Shown one piece after another: positions 10,289 to 18,533 of a stretch of 64,000 nt of DNA. A model generated the notes under the pieces. That model was given only the letters and a program-made list of their open reading frames with translations, searched no databases and was not told where the DNA came from. Source of the DNA: Foliamicus sp965115835 (GTDB taxonomy: Bacteria; Pseudomonadota; Gammaproteobacteria; Steroidobacterales; Foliamicaceae); the NCBI GenBank assembly GCA_965115835.1, contig OZ220471.1, positions 1,674,001 through 1,738,000 of the forward strand, given 5' to 3'. The translations under genes were made by a program, and so were the position numbers. The number at the start of each line of letters is the position of its first letter. Position 1 is the stretch's first letter.

Positions 10289-11221
10289 TCAGTTTTCGGC
10301 TGGGGCAAGGGAGCGGGCGACGCGGAAGCCGAAGAAGCTGTAGCGCACCGTCTCGGGGTCGCGACCGCGAAAGGTGACGCGCTGCCAGGCGGGATTGGTG
10401 ATCCAGCTGCCGCCCCGCACGCTGCGATTCTCGCACTGGCCCGGCGGCGGACCGTACGCGGACCCGTCCGCGGGGATGCCGTCCGGATAGAGGACCTGAT
10501 AGCAGTCCTCCACCCACTCCCAGACATTGCCGGTGACATCGTGCAGCCCGAAGCCGTTGGGACGGAACCGGCCCACGGGCGCAAGCGTGGGATAACCATC
10601 GTCGCATTCGACCCTCGGCCAGCCGAAATCATGCGTGGCGTCGGCGCTGCGGTCATACATGTTGGCGTACGCGCAGCCTTCGTGAGGATTCTCGCCCCAG
10701 GGGTAATAGTCGCCCGAGCCGGCCCGCGCCGCATACTCCCATTCCGCCTCGCTGGGAAGCCGGTAGGGCTGGCCGCTGATTTTCGCAAGCCAGGCGACAT
10801 AGGCGCGCGCATCCAGCCAGCTCACGCAGGCCACCGGATGGTCCGGTTCCGTGGCCTGTCCCAGACGCAGATCGGTCCAGTGCGCGTCTGGATTCATTGC
10901 CCATTCATTATCGACACGGCCCCGGCAGCCTGGGGGCGTCTGGTGGCCGGTAGCGTTCACGAAGGCCTCGTACTGCGCGTTGGTGACCTCGTATTTCCCC
11001 AGCGCGAAGGGCTGCGTGATGCGCACCTCGCGAGGCGGCCCCATCGGGCGCTCGTCCACCACATCCTCGCTGCCCATGACGAATGCGCCGGCGGGCGCCA
11101 CCACCATCTCGGGGCACGAATCGCAATCCCGAAACGTCTCCCCCGGCGTCCGCTCTTCGGCTCCGGCCGGTCCGACTGCGAACCCGACCGCCAGAACCAG
11201 AACAAACGCAAAGCCATTCAT
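10289..11221 (-). CDS. Secreted SUMF1/FGE-domain protein without the catalytic cysteines
   Basis: 310 residues: a signal peptide (about residues 1-22, ending G-P-A-G-A-E), then a formylglycine-generating-enzyme/sulfatase-modifying-factor domain. Landmarks are GSEDVVDERP, KYEVTNAQYEAFV, RLPSEAEWEYAARAG, YPWGENP, GNVWEWVEDC, VRGGSW and the closing FGFRVAR. In real formylglycine-generating enzymes two cysteines lie between the RGGSW and GFR motifs; here that stretch contains none, so it is unlikely to make formylglycine. Related cysteine-free members act in other oxidative modifications or as binding domains. I chose ATG at 11221 because it gives a good signal peptide; the longer reading frame upstream has no such start. 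Neighbours give no clear partner. Confidence 0.85.
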   Translation of the reverse strand: MNGFAFVLVLAVGFAVGPAGAEERTPGETFRDCDSCPEMVVAPAGAFVMGSEDVVDERPMGPPREVRITQPFALGKYEVTNAQYEAFVNATGHQTPPGCRGRVDNEWAMNPDAHWTDLRLGQATEPDHPVACVSWLDARAYVAWLAKISGQPYRLPSEAEWEYAARAGSGDYYPWGENPHEGCAYANMYDRSADATHDFGWPRVECDDGYPTLAPVGRFRPNGFGLHDVTGNVWEWVEDCYQVLYPDGIPADGSAYGPPPGQCENRSVRGGSWITNPAWQRVTFRGRDPETVRYSFFGFRVARSLAPAEN

Positions 11222-11342
11222 GGCCGTCAATCCGGGAGCCCCGAAAGATAGCCGCCCGGGCGATGAGGGCAAGGCAAGCGAGAGCAGGTTCTCAGATGTG
11301 TGTTTGCCGATCACGATTCGCAGCTGCTGCGGAACATCAGGT

Positions 11343-11669
11343 TCAGGTAGCTGTCGCCGCCTTGTCCTGATGCCTCCCCGAGACATGAACCGCCACCTTG
11401 AGGTCGCCGTCAAGCGCGGCGAGCATCTTCATCAGGCGGTCCAGCGTGAAGCGCCCGAGGTTGGCGTTTCGCACCCGTGAGAAGTCCGCTGCGGCGAAGC
11501 CGGTCAAGGCGGCGGCTTTTCGCACCGACAGTCCGCGTCCGTCCAGCGCCGCGATAACGTTCGCGGCGAGAACCGCCCTGGCCTGCTTCAGATCCGCTTC
11601 GGGATTGCCCATATCTCGAAATACATTGCCGCTGCCTTCGGCCAGTGCGAAATCGGACTCGTGCATCAC
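11343..11669 (-). CDS. XRE/HTH_37-type antitoxin-like regulator
   Basis: 108-residue DNA-binding protein. The N-terminus has the E-G-S-G-N-V-F-R-D-M-G motif, and residues about 45-90 form a helix-turn-helix (L-S-V-R-K-A-A-A-L-T-G-F then D-F-S-R-V-R-N) as in HigA-like antitoxins of the HTH_37 family. These usually sit downstream of a toxin gene and repress their own promoter. Here the ATG overlaps the stop of a small upstream frame as ATGA, the arrangement expected of a toxin-antitoxin pair, but the small upstream product does not look like a known RelE/HigB toxin. Short disordered tail. Confidence 0.75.
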   Translation of the reverse strand: MMHESDFALAEGSGNVFRDMGNPEADLKQARAVLAANVIAALDGRGLSVRKAAALTGFAAADFSRVRNANLGRFTLDRLMKMLAALDGDLKVAVHVSGRHQDKAATAT

Positions 11670-11851
11670 AATACCTCCTGTTTCAGTCGCGCCAGATCGC
11701 TGTCCGACTTTCCGGCATAAAACCCTGCCTTCCTGCGCCAGCTTGTCCCTTCCCTGCGCATGCCAACCCGCGCCCGGCGCCGGTCGTTGCGCCGGACGCG
11801 AGCAGCCTCTTCCGGGGCTTGGATGGCATCGTGCGGCACACGATCACTCAC
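11666..11851 (-). CDS. Small arginine-rich protein upstream of the antitoxin-like gene
   Basis: A 61-residue frame starting at GTG, preceded by AAGGAT, and ending with a TGA that overlaps the ATG of the HTH gene. The product is highly basic (runs such as R-R-N-D-R-R-R-A-R) and ends K-S-D-S-D-L-A-R-L-K-Q-E-V-L. I do not recognise it. Position and overlap suggest it is the partner of the HTH regulator, possibly a toxin or a decayed remnant of one. Its size and composition also leave open that it is non-coding and that only its final codons are constrained. Confidence 0.35.
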   Translation of the reverse strand: MSDRVPHDAIQAPEEAARVRRNDRRRARVGMRREGTSWRRKAGFYAGKSDSDLARLKQEVL

Positions 11852-12423
11852 ATCCTTAACGCTACCACAGCAAGATAGATCCTGAACCGCCGCGAAACTT
11901 CCCGGATTCCTGCGTCCTGCTTGCGGGTGCAGGCGAATATATCGCGCCCAATACAATGGCCGGGGCCACCGGCAGGTTCGCCTGTGTTCCGGAACGGGCT
12001 GTATGGCTGGCCACGCCCGGAAACAGGCAACATGGCGGAGCAGCCCCCATAAGACGGTATGCACTGCAACCCGAATGGCTACAGCAATGAGATATGCGGT
12101 ACAGAATCCTGTCCGGCCCTTGCGGTGCGCCGTTTGCAGCCGTTCGGTCGAGCCGCGGAGGTTTCAGCGAAGTGGATGTTCCCGACCGCCGCAACAGCAG
12201 GAGATTTCTTGATGTCGCCCCTACACGGAACCAATGCATGCCCCGAGCGAACGTTTCCCCTCGTTTGCAGAGGGGATCGCCGCCGGCAAACCGCAACTCT
12301 CCAGAACGAGTCGGTTTCCCCCGTTTGCAGCGAGGCCGCCACTCCTGCCAACCGTGAGGATTGCGGCATGGCGCTGGTTGTGACCGCCGACCGGCGCCGC
12401 CCGGGCAGGCGCGGAGGAAAGCG
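11852..12423. other. Intergenic region, no gene seen, small hairpins
   Basis: 572 bases between the divergent antitoxin pair and lnt. No frame here has a convincing product. The motif CGTTTGCAG occurs three times near 12128, 12262 and 12319, and CCCCTC (12257-12262) pairs with GAGGGG (12270-12275) around one copy to make a perfect 6-bp stem. This may be a degraded REP-like element. The promoter and ribosome-binding site of lnt (GGAGG at 12413-12417) lie at the right edge. Confidence 0.4.
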
Positions 12424-14100
12424 TTGAAAAGAATGCTGCTGACCGGCGCGGGCGGCGGGCTGCTGTGGGCGGCCGCCTTCACCATTCATGCGGCATGGCC
12501 GCTGCTGCGCTGGCTCTGCGGCCTTGCGGGCCTGATGCTCCTGATGTCGCTATGGACGGGTTCGCGAGCGCGGCAACGGCCAGGGGCAGTGAGCGCAGCG
12601 AGCTTTGCGTTCGGGCTGGTTGCCTTTGCGGTGGCCTGCCACTGGATCTACTACAGCGTTCGCATCGTCAACGGCGGCCCCGTGGCGCTGGCGGCGGCGC
12701 TGGTGGTGGTGCTCGCCGCGCTGATGGCTTGCTGGTACGCCCTCGGCGGCTATTGGGCCGCGCGAATGGCGCCGCATCGCAGTTGGATGGCGCCGGTGGT
12801 GGTGTTGCCCTCGGTGCTGATCCTGGGGGAGTGGCTGAGAGGCTGGGCGTTTACCGGCTTCCCGTGGCTCAGCGCGGGGTACCTCAGCGGGCCGGTATTC
12901 GCGGGGAAGTGGCCGGCGATCCTGGCGCCGGCAGGCGGGACGTACCTGATCGGCTGGCTTACGGCCATTCTGGCCGGCGCCTGCCTGCTGGCGCTGCGCG
13001 CAAACATGGGCGCGCTCCGGCGGTGGGGCCTCGTGGCGGCGCTGCTGGGCGGCGTTGCCGCGCTGGGATGGCTGCCCTTTCCAAACGACGGCGCCTTGTT
13101 CCCGGATGCCAGCGCCCGACCCGGCAACGCCCTGTTCCCGAATGCCAGCGCCAGGCCCGACAGCGCCCTGTTCCCGGATAACAGCGCCCGGCCCGCCAGC
13201 TACTTGCGGGCGCGCCTGGTGCAGGGCGGGATTCCGCAGGAACGGAAATGGCTCAGGGAGGAATACGAACCTACCCTGCGGACCTACGAGACCCTGAGCT
13301 TCGGCCAGCCATGGGAAGGGACGCCGGGAATGCGCCCGGAGCTGATTATCTGGCCCGAAGTGGCGATTCCCTCCACCCGGGAAAGCGCCGGGGAGTATCT
13401 GGCCGATATGGACCGCCTGCTGCGCGACCGCGATACCGCGCTGGCGCTCGGTATCCTCACCGATGCCGGAAAAGGCAGGTTCAATTCGGTGATTGTGCTG
13501 GGCAACGGCGAGGGCGTATATCACAAGTCGCATCTGGTTCCCTTCGGCGAGTTCTTCCCGATCCCGGATGCAGTGCGGGACTGGCTGCTGGCGATGCGCC
13601 TGCCCGCCAACGACCTGCTCGCCGGTCCGCCGAAACAGGCGCCGCTGCAAGCCGCCGGCACGGTATGCGCTGTGAGTATCTGCTACGAGGCGGCGTTTGG
13701 CGACGAGCAACGCGCCTGGGCGCCCGCAGCGCAAGTGCTCATCAACGTGAGCAACGACGGATGGTTCGGCGACACGGTCGCGCTGGAGCAGCATCTGGAC
13801 ATGGCGCGCCTGCGGGCCATGGAAGCAGGGCGGTATCTGCTGCGGGTGACGGGCGCCGGGATTACCGCCGCCGTGGACCCGGCAGGACGCATCATCGCCC
13901 GCCTGCCGAAACACGAGGCCGGTTTCCTGGACGTGTCCGTGCCCCGGCTCTCGGCCACCACGCCGTACGTGCGTTACGGCGACTGGCCGGTCGTGACGCT
14001 CTGCCTGCTGCTGGGCGTGGCCTTGCCGGCGGCCATCCGGCTACGACGAAGGCGAGACGGGGCGGCCGGCAAGCGGGAAACGCCCGAAAACCCGGAATGA
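12424..14100 (+). CDS. lnt: Apolipoprotein N-acyltransferase
   Basis: Inner-membrane enzyme of 558 residues that transfers an acyl chain from phospholipid to the N-terminal cysteine of apolipoproteins, the last step of lipoprotein maturation. Several transmembrane segments fill residues 1-220, followed by a carbon-nitrogen-hydrolase domain. The catalytic triad is visible: glutamate in WPEVAIP, lysine in YHKSHLVPFGEFF and cysteine in ICYEAAF. GGAGG at 12413-12417 sits 6 bases from TTG at 12424 but 15 from the ATG at 12433, so TTG is the better start. Between the membrane part and the hydrolase domain lies an unusual insertion of three 12-residue repeats. In many gammaproteobacteria lnt follows corC; here a czcCBA operon on the other strand lies between them. 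Confidence 0.92.
   Translation: MKRMLLTGAGGGLLWAAAFTIHAAWPLLRWLCGLAGLMLLMSLWTGSRARQRPGAVSAASFAFGLVAFAVACHWIYYSVRIVNGGPVALAAALVVVLAALMACWYALGGYWAARMAPHRSWMAPVVVLPSVLILGEWLRGWAFTGFPWLSAGYLSGPVFAGKWPAILAPAGGTYLIGWLTAILAGACLLALRANMGALRRWGLVAALLGGVAALGWLPFPNDGALFPDASARPGNALFPNASARPDSALFPDNSARPASYLRARLVQGGIPQERKWLREEYEPTLRTYETLSFGQPWEGTPGMRPELIIWPEVAIPSTRESAGEYLADMDRLLRDRDTALALGILTDAGKGRFNSVIVLGNGEGVYHKSHLVPFGEFFPIPDAVRDWLLAMRLPANDLLAGPPKQAPLQAAGTVCAVSICYEAAFGDEQRAWAPAAQVLINVSNDGWFGDTVALEQHLDMARLRAMEAGRYLLRVTGAGITAAVDPAGRIIARLPKHEAGFLDVSVPRLSATTPYVRYGDWPVVTLCLLLGVALPAAIRLRRRRDGAAGKRETPENPE
13090..13197 (+). repeat. Three tandem 36-bp repeats inside lnt
   Basis: Units 13090-13125, 13126-13161 and 13162-13197 each encode a 12-residue block of the form x-A-L-F-P-x-x-S-A-R-P-x (residues 223-258 of Lnt). 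The number of bases is a multiple of three, so copy-number change would not shift the frame. The repeat lies at the link between the membrane domain and the periplasmic hydrolase domain. Confidence 0.95.
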
Positions 14101-14118
14101 AGACACGCACCGGGCGCA

Positions 14119-17100
14119 TCAGGCGCCCTGTTCCTGTTCCGCCGGCGGATCCGCCGGCGGATTCCCCCGGTGCGCCAGCCTGTACAACGCAGGAAGGACC
14201 ACCAGGGTGAGCAGGGTGGAAGAAACAATTCCGCCGATCACCACCGTGGCCAGCGGACGCTGGACCTCGGCGCCAACGCCGGTGTTCAGCGCCATGGGCA
14301 CAAAACCCAGGGAAGCCACCAGCGCCGTCATCAGCACCGGCCTCAAGCGGGTCAGGGCGCCCTCCACAATGGCCTCGTCGAGCGCAAGGCCTTGCTGGCG
14401 CAAATCGCGGATGAAAGTCACCATGACCAGACCGTTCAGGACCGCAATGCCCGAAAGGGCAATAAAGCCGACCGCCGCCGAGATCGAGAACGGAATGCCT
14501 CGCAACAGCAGGGAGAAAACGCCGCCGGTAAGCGCCAGGGGCACACCGGTGAAAATCACTCCGGTGTCGCGGAAGTTGCCCAGCGCCGTCGCCAGAAGTC
14601 CCGCAATGAGCGCCAGGGTGGCGGGCACGACAATACTCAGGCGGTTGACTGCCGAGCGGAGGTTCCGATAGGCGCCTCCGTATTCGAGCCAATATCCGGC
14701 GGGAATCTCGACCTGGCGCTCCACCGCCGCGCGCACATCCTCCACGAAGGACCCCAGATCGCGGCCGCGAACATTGGCCGTGACCACCACCCGACGCTTG
14801 CCGTTCTCCCGGTTGATCTGGTTGTAGCCAGTCACAAGCTGCCTGTCGGCCAGCTCGCCCAGGGGCACAAAACCGCCGTCCTCAAGGGGTACGGGCAGGC
14901 TGGCGTAGCCATCGGGGTTCGAGCGCAGTTCCTCCGGCAAGCGAACCACGATATCCACCCGGCGGTCTCCCTCGTACAACTGGCCTGCCACGCTGCCGCC
15001 GAGAGCAGTCGCCACCACATCCTGCACTTCGCCCACGCTCAAGCCGTAACGCGCCAGCGCCTCCCTGTCGGGCGCGAGCGTCAGCACCGGCAAGCCGGTG
15101 GCCTGCTCGACCTGGATATCGGCGGCGCCGGGCACCCCGCTTATGGCGGCCTCCATGGAAGCGCCCAGGGCAATCAGGGTGTCGAAGTCGTCGCCGAAAA
15201 CCTTGATTGCCAGTTCGGCCCGAACTCCGGCGATCAACTCGTTGAAGCGCATCTGTATGGGTTGCAGGAACTCGTACTGGTTGCCCGGATAGGGCGCGAC
15301 TCGAGCCTCCAGCTCCCGGATGATCCGGGCCTTGGGCTTGTGGGGATCGGGCCACTGATCGCGGGGCTTGAGGATGATGAACACATCCGCCACGCTGGGC
15401 GGCACCGGGTCTGCCGCCACCTCGGCGGTGCCGATCTTGGAAAAGACCCGCTGCACTTCCGGTTGCCGGGCAACCTCCGCTTCCAGCAACTCCTGCATCG
15501 CCACCGCCTGTTCGAGCGAGGTGCCGGGAATGCGCAGCGCATGCATGACGATGTCGCCCTCGTCGAGGGTCGGAATGAAATCGGCCCCCATGCGTGTCGC
15601 AAGCCAGCCGGAGAACACCACCAGCGCAAGCGCCAGGCTCACCACCAGCCAGCGGAAGCGCAGGGACGCCAGCAAGAGCGGACGATAAAGGGACCGCGCG
15701 CCCTGCACGACGAAATTTTCCCTTGCCCGCAGAGGCCTTCGCACCAGCAGGGCCACGCCAGCCGGCACCAGCGTCACCGTGAGCACGATGGCGCTGACCA
15801 GGGCAATGACGACAGTAGTCGCCATGGGATGGAACATCTTGCCCTCGATATCGGTCAGGGCAAAGATCGGGATGTATACCGCGGTAATGATGAACACCCC
15901 GAACAATGCGGGCCGGATGACCTCGTTGGTGGCGCTGAAGACGATCTCGAGGCGCTTCCCCAGCGTCGCCTCGTCCGGGCGGCCCTGGCTCAGGCGGCGC
16001 AGGCAGTTCTCCACCACGACCACCGCGCCGTCCACGATCAGGCCGAAATCGAGGGCGCCCAGGCTCATCAGGTTGGCGCTCACGCGGCTTTGCACCATCC
16101 CGGAAACGGTCATCAGCATGGCCACAGGTATGACCATCGCGGTCAGCAGGGCCGCCCGCATGTTGCCGAGAAACAGGAACAGGACGGCAACGACCAGAAG
16201 GGCGCCTTCGGTGAGATTGGTGCGCACCGTTGCCAGCGTCTTTTCCACCAGGCCGGTGCGGTCATACACCGCGGTAACCACGATCCCTTCCGGCAGGCTG
16301 GCCTTGATCTCTTCGAGCTTCGCAGCCGCGGCGCGAGCCACCGTGCGGCTGTTCTCGCCAATCAGCATGAATACGGTGCTCATCACCACTTCGCGGCCAT
16401 TCTGGGTGGCCGCTCCATTGCGCAATTGGTGGCCCGCCTCCACCCGCGCGAGGTCGCGCAGGCGCACCGGAACGCCGCCGGCAGCGCGCACTGCAATCAG
16501 GCCCAGGGCCTCGATGTCCTCCGCCTGACCGGGCACGCGCATCAGCCACTGGGCGCCGTTGTGCTCGATGAAGCCCGCGCCCCGATTGGCGTTGTTCCGT
16601 TCGAGCGCCTGGACGATATCGTCATAGCCCAGTCCGTGGGCAAGCATCCGCGCCGGGTCCGGAGCCACCAGGATTGCCTTGCGGAACCCGCCTACGGGAT
16701 TCACCTCCACGATCCCGGGCGCTCGCAGCAATTGCGGGCGAATGATCCAGTCATGGATCGACCTCAGGTCGGCAGGCGTTATCGGAGCACCGTCCGGGTG
16801 GGTGGCGCCCGGCTCGGCGTCCACAGTGAACATGAAGATCTCGCCCAATCCGGTGGCAATGGGGCCGAGCTCGGGCGCCAGCCCCGGCGGCAAGCCGGCC
16901 CTTGCGGCGTTGAGGCGTTCGGCCACCTGCTGGCGGGCAAAGTAGATGTCCGTCCCTTCCTCGAACACCGCGGTGATCTGGGACAGGCTATAGCGGGACA
17001 ACGAGCGGGTGTAGTCCAGACGCGGCATCCCGGCCATGGCGTTCTCCAGCGGAAAGGTGATCCGCTGCTCCACCTCGAGCGGTGTGTAGCCGGGCGCGCT

Positions 17101-17253
17101 GGTGTTGACCACCACCTGCACGTTGGTGATGTCGGGAACGGCGTCGATAGGCAAGCGCTGGAAATTCCATACGCCGAAAGCCCCGAGGATCAGCAGACCG
17201 AGCAAGACCAGACTGGGGCGAGACAGCGAGAAACGGATAATCCGCGCCAGCAT
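14119..17253 (-). CDS. czcA: Heavy-metal efflux RND pump, CzcA type
   Basis: 1044-residue inner-membrane proton/metal antiporter of the HME-RND family, with two six-helix bundles and two large periplasmic loops. The diagnostic TM4 motif is DFGLIVDGAVVVVEN: the two aspartates and the glutamate are the proton/cation residues of the divalent-cation branch (Zn, Co, Cd, Ni). The Cu/Ag branch (CusA) lacks this pattern, so zinc-type specificity is inferred. It is the last gene of czcCBA; the adaptor gene ends 9 bases before its ATG. It is convergent with lnt. The C-terminus is E-Q-E-Q-G-A after a proline-rich tail. Confidence 0.92.
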   Translation of the reverse strand: MLARIIRFSLSRPSLVLLGLLILGAFGVWNFQRLPIDAVPDITNVQVVVNTSAPGYTPLEVEQRITFPLENAMAGMPRLDYTRSLSRYSLSQITAVFEEGTDIYFARQQVAERLNAARAGLPPGLAPELGPIATGLGEIFMFTVDAEPGATHPDGAPITPADLRSIHDWIIRPQLLRAPGIVEVNPVGGFRKAILVAPDPARMLAHGLGYDDIVQALERNNANRGAGFIEHNGAQWLMRVPGQAEDIEALGLIAVRAAGGVPVRLRDLARVEAGHQLRNGAATQNGREVVMSTVFMLIGENSRTVARAAAAKLEEIKASLPEGIVVTAVYDRTGLVEKTLATVRTNLTEGALLVVAVLFLFLGNMRAALLTAMVIPVAMLMTVSGMVQSRVSANLMSLGALDFGLIVDGAVVVVENCLRRLSQGRPDEATLGKRLEIVFSATNEVIRPALFGVFIITAVYIPIFALTDIEGKMFHPMATTVVIALVSAIVLTVTLVPAGVALLVRRPLRARENFVVQGARSLYRPLLLASLRFRWLVVSLALALVVFSGWLATRMGADFIPTLDEGDIVMHALRIPGTSLEQAVAMQELLEAEVARQPEVQRVFSKIGTAEVAADPVPPSVADVFIILKPRDQWPDPHKPKARIIRELEARVAPYPGNQYEFLQPIQMRFNELIAGVRAELAIKVFGDDFDTLIALGASMEAAISGVPGAADIQVEQATGLPVLTLAPDREALARYGLSVGEVQDVVATALGGSVAGQLYEGDRRVDIVVRLPEELRSNPDGYASLPVPLEDGGFVPLGELADRQLVTGYNQINRENGKRRVVVTANVRGRDLGSFVEDVRAAVERQVEIPAGYWLEYGGAYRNLRSAVNRLSIVVPATLALIAGLLATALGNFRDTGVIFTGVPLALTGGVFSLLLRGIPFSISAAVGFIALSGIAVLNGLVMVTFIRDLRQQGLALDEAIVEGALTRLRPVLMTALVASLGFVPMALNTGVGAEVQRPLATVVIGGIVSSTLLTLVVLPALYRLAHRGNPPADPPAEQEQGA

Positions 17254-17262
17254 GATCGGGCC

Positions 17263-18516
17263 CTAGTGGTCGTGAGCGGCGCCCGATTTTTCGATATCGG
17301 CCTTGACGAGATAGCTGTTGGCCGTAACGTAGCGCGTACCCGGGACCAGCCCGCCGAGCACTTCGGCCCATTCCCCGTCCTGTCGCCCCAGTTCCAGCAT
17401 CCGAACCTCGTACTGGTCCCCGACCTGGGCATAGACGACCGTGAAATCCCTGAAGCTCTGCAAACCGCTGCGGCGGACCGCCAGCGCCACCGGGTGCTCG
17501 GCAACCTCGATTTCGCCGGCAACGTACATGCCCGGCGCCAGGGCGCCATCGGGATTGTCCAGCGTCACCCTTGCGACCCGGGCTTGATCGGGGCGGGCTT
17601 CGGCGCCGATGTAGCCGATCTCGCCGGATTGCTCCAGTCCGATGGCGGCGGCCCTGACGGTAACCGGCGCGCCCTGCCGCACCCGGGGCAGGTCGCGCGG
17701 AAACACCGCAAGCTCCACCCACACCCGGCTCGTGTCCATCAGCACCAGCAGGGTCCGGTCTCCGGTCTGCTCGCCGGGGTGGGCGTGGCGCTCCGTGACC
17801 ACGCCGTTTATGGGCGCGGTGATCGAATAGCGGGCCAGACTCGCGTTGCTTTCCACCACCGCCAGCGTCTGTCCCTTGCGCACGGGATCGCCCACCGATA
17901 CCTCCACCGCCTCGAGGGCGCCGGCGAAGCGGGCGTGAATGCGACGAACCCGTTCGGCATCGGGAGCTACCCGGCCATACGCGCCGACCGTCTCGCGAAG
18001 GGTTGCAGGACCCGCAAGTTCGGTTTCCAGCCCGAAGGCGCCGGCGATCTCCGGCGCAATCCGTGTCCGGCCCTCGAAATTCTCGTACTGCCACCGGTAC
18101 ACGGCGCTGCCATGGCGCGCGACCACGGCAACCTCGAAGGAGTGAGGCTCGTGGATCACACGGTCGCCGCGCAGGAAATCGCCCTCGGGGAAGAATGCGA
18201 CCTCGTCCTTGACGCCCCCCAGCCGGGTAAGAATCATGCGCAGCTCGACCTCCCCGGGCGCCAGGGGAGCGCCGCCCCGAGTGGCCCACACGCGGTATTC
18301 GGGCGGCGCGCCCGTCTCGAACAGAACCAGTTCCAGGATGAAATCGCCGTCGGCAAGCAAGCGTCCGCCGTGAGGACCGCGCGGCAGCGCCGCCTGCTCG
18401 CCTTCGTCGTGGCCATGAGGGTCCAGGAGTCCATGACCGCGCTCTTCGGGAGCCGCGCAGCCCGAAGCCCACAGCAGCGCTGTCGCCAGAAAAAGCGCGG
18501 TCACCGGCCCTTGCAT
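17263..18516 (-). CDS. czcB: Efflux RND periplasmic adaptor lipoprotein, CzcB type
   Basis: Membrane fusion protein of 417 residues linking the pump to the outer-membrane channel. The N-terminus is a lipoprotein signal with lipobox W-A-S-G-C near residue 20, followed by the histidine-rich stretch D-P-H-G-H-D-E; the C-terminus also ends A-A-H-D-H. Both may bind the exported metal. The middle has the barrel-sandwich (lipoyl-like) halves around V-G-D-P-V-R-K-G-Q-T-L-A-V-V and I-T-A-P-I-N-G-V-V, and a beta-barrel. There is no long coiled-coil hairpin insert of the AcrA kind visible. It lies 17 bases downstream of czcC and 9 upstream of czcA. Confidence 0.9.
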   Translation of the reverse strand: MQGPVTALFLATALLWASGCAAPEERGHGLLDPHGHDEGEQAALPRGPHGGRLLADGDFILELVLFETGAPPEYRVWATRGGAPLAPGEVELRMILTRLGGVKDEVAFFPEGDFLRGDRVIHEPHSFEVAVVARHGSAVYRWQYENFEGRTRIAPEIAGAFGLETELAGPATLRETVGAYGRVAPDAERVRRIHARFAGALEAVEVSVGDPVRKGQTLAVVESNASLARYSITAPINGVVTERHAHPGEQTGDRTLLVLMDTSRVWVELAVFPRDLPRVRQGAPVTVRAAAIGLEQSGEIGYIGAEARPDQARVARVTLDNPDGALAPGMYVAGEIEVAEHPVALAVRRSGLQSFRDFTVVYAQVGDQYEVRMLELGRQDGEWAEVLGGLVPGTRYVTANSYLVKADIEKSGAAHDH

Positions 18517-18533
18517 GACAACTCCCGGCCGGT

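Noticed and set aside
12128..12330. CGTTTGCAG repeats as a possible CRISPR array
   Set aside because: Only three short copies with uneven spacing and no conserved long repeat; no cas gene nearby.
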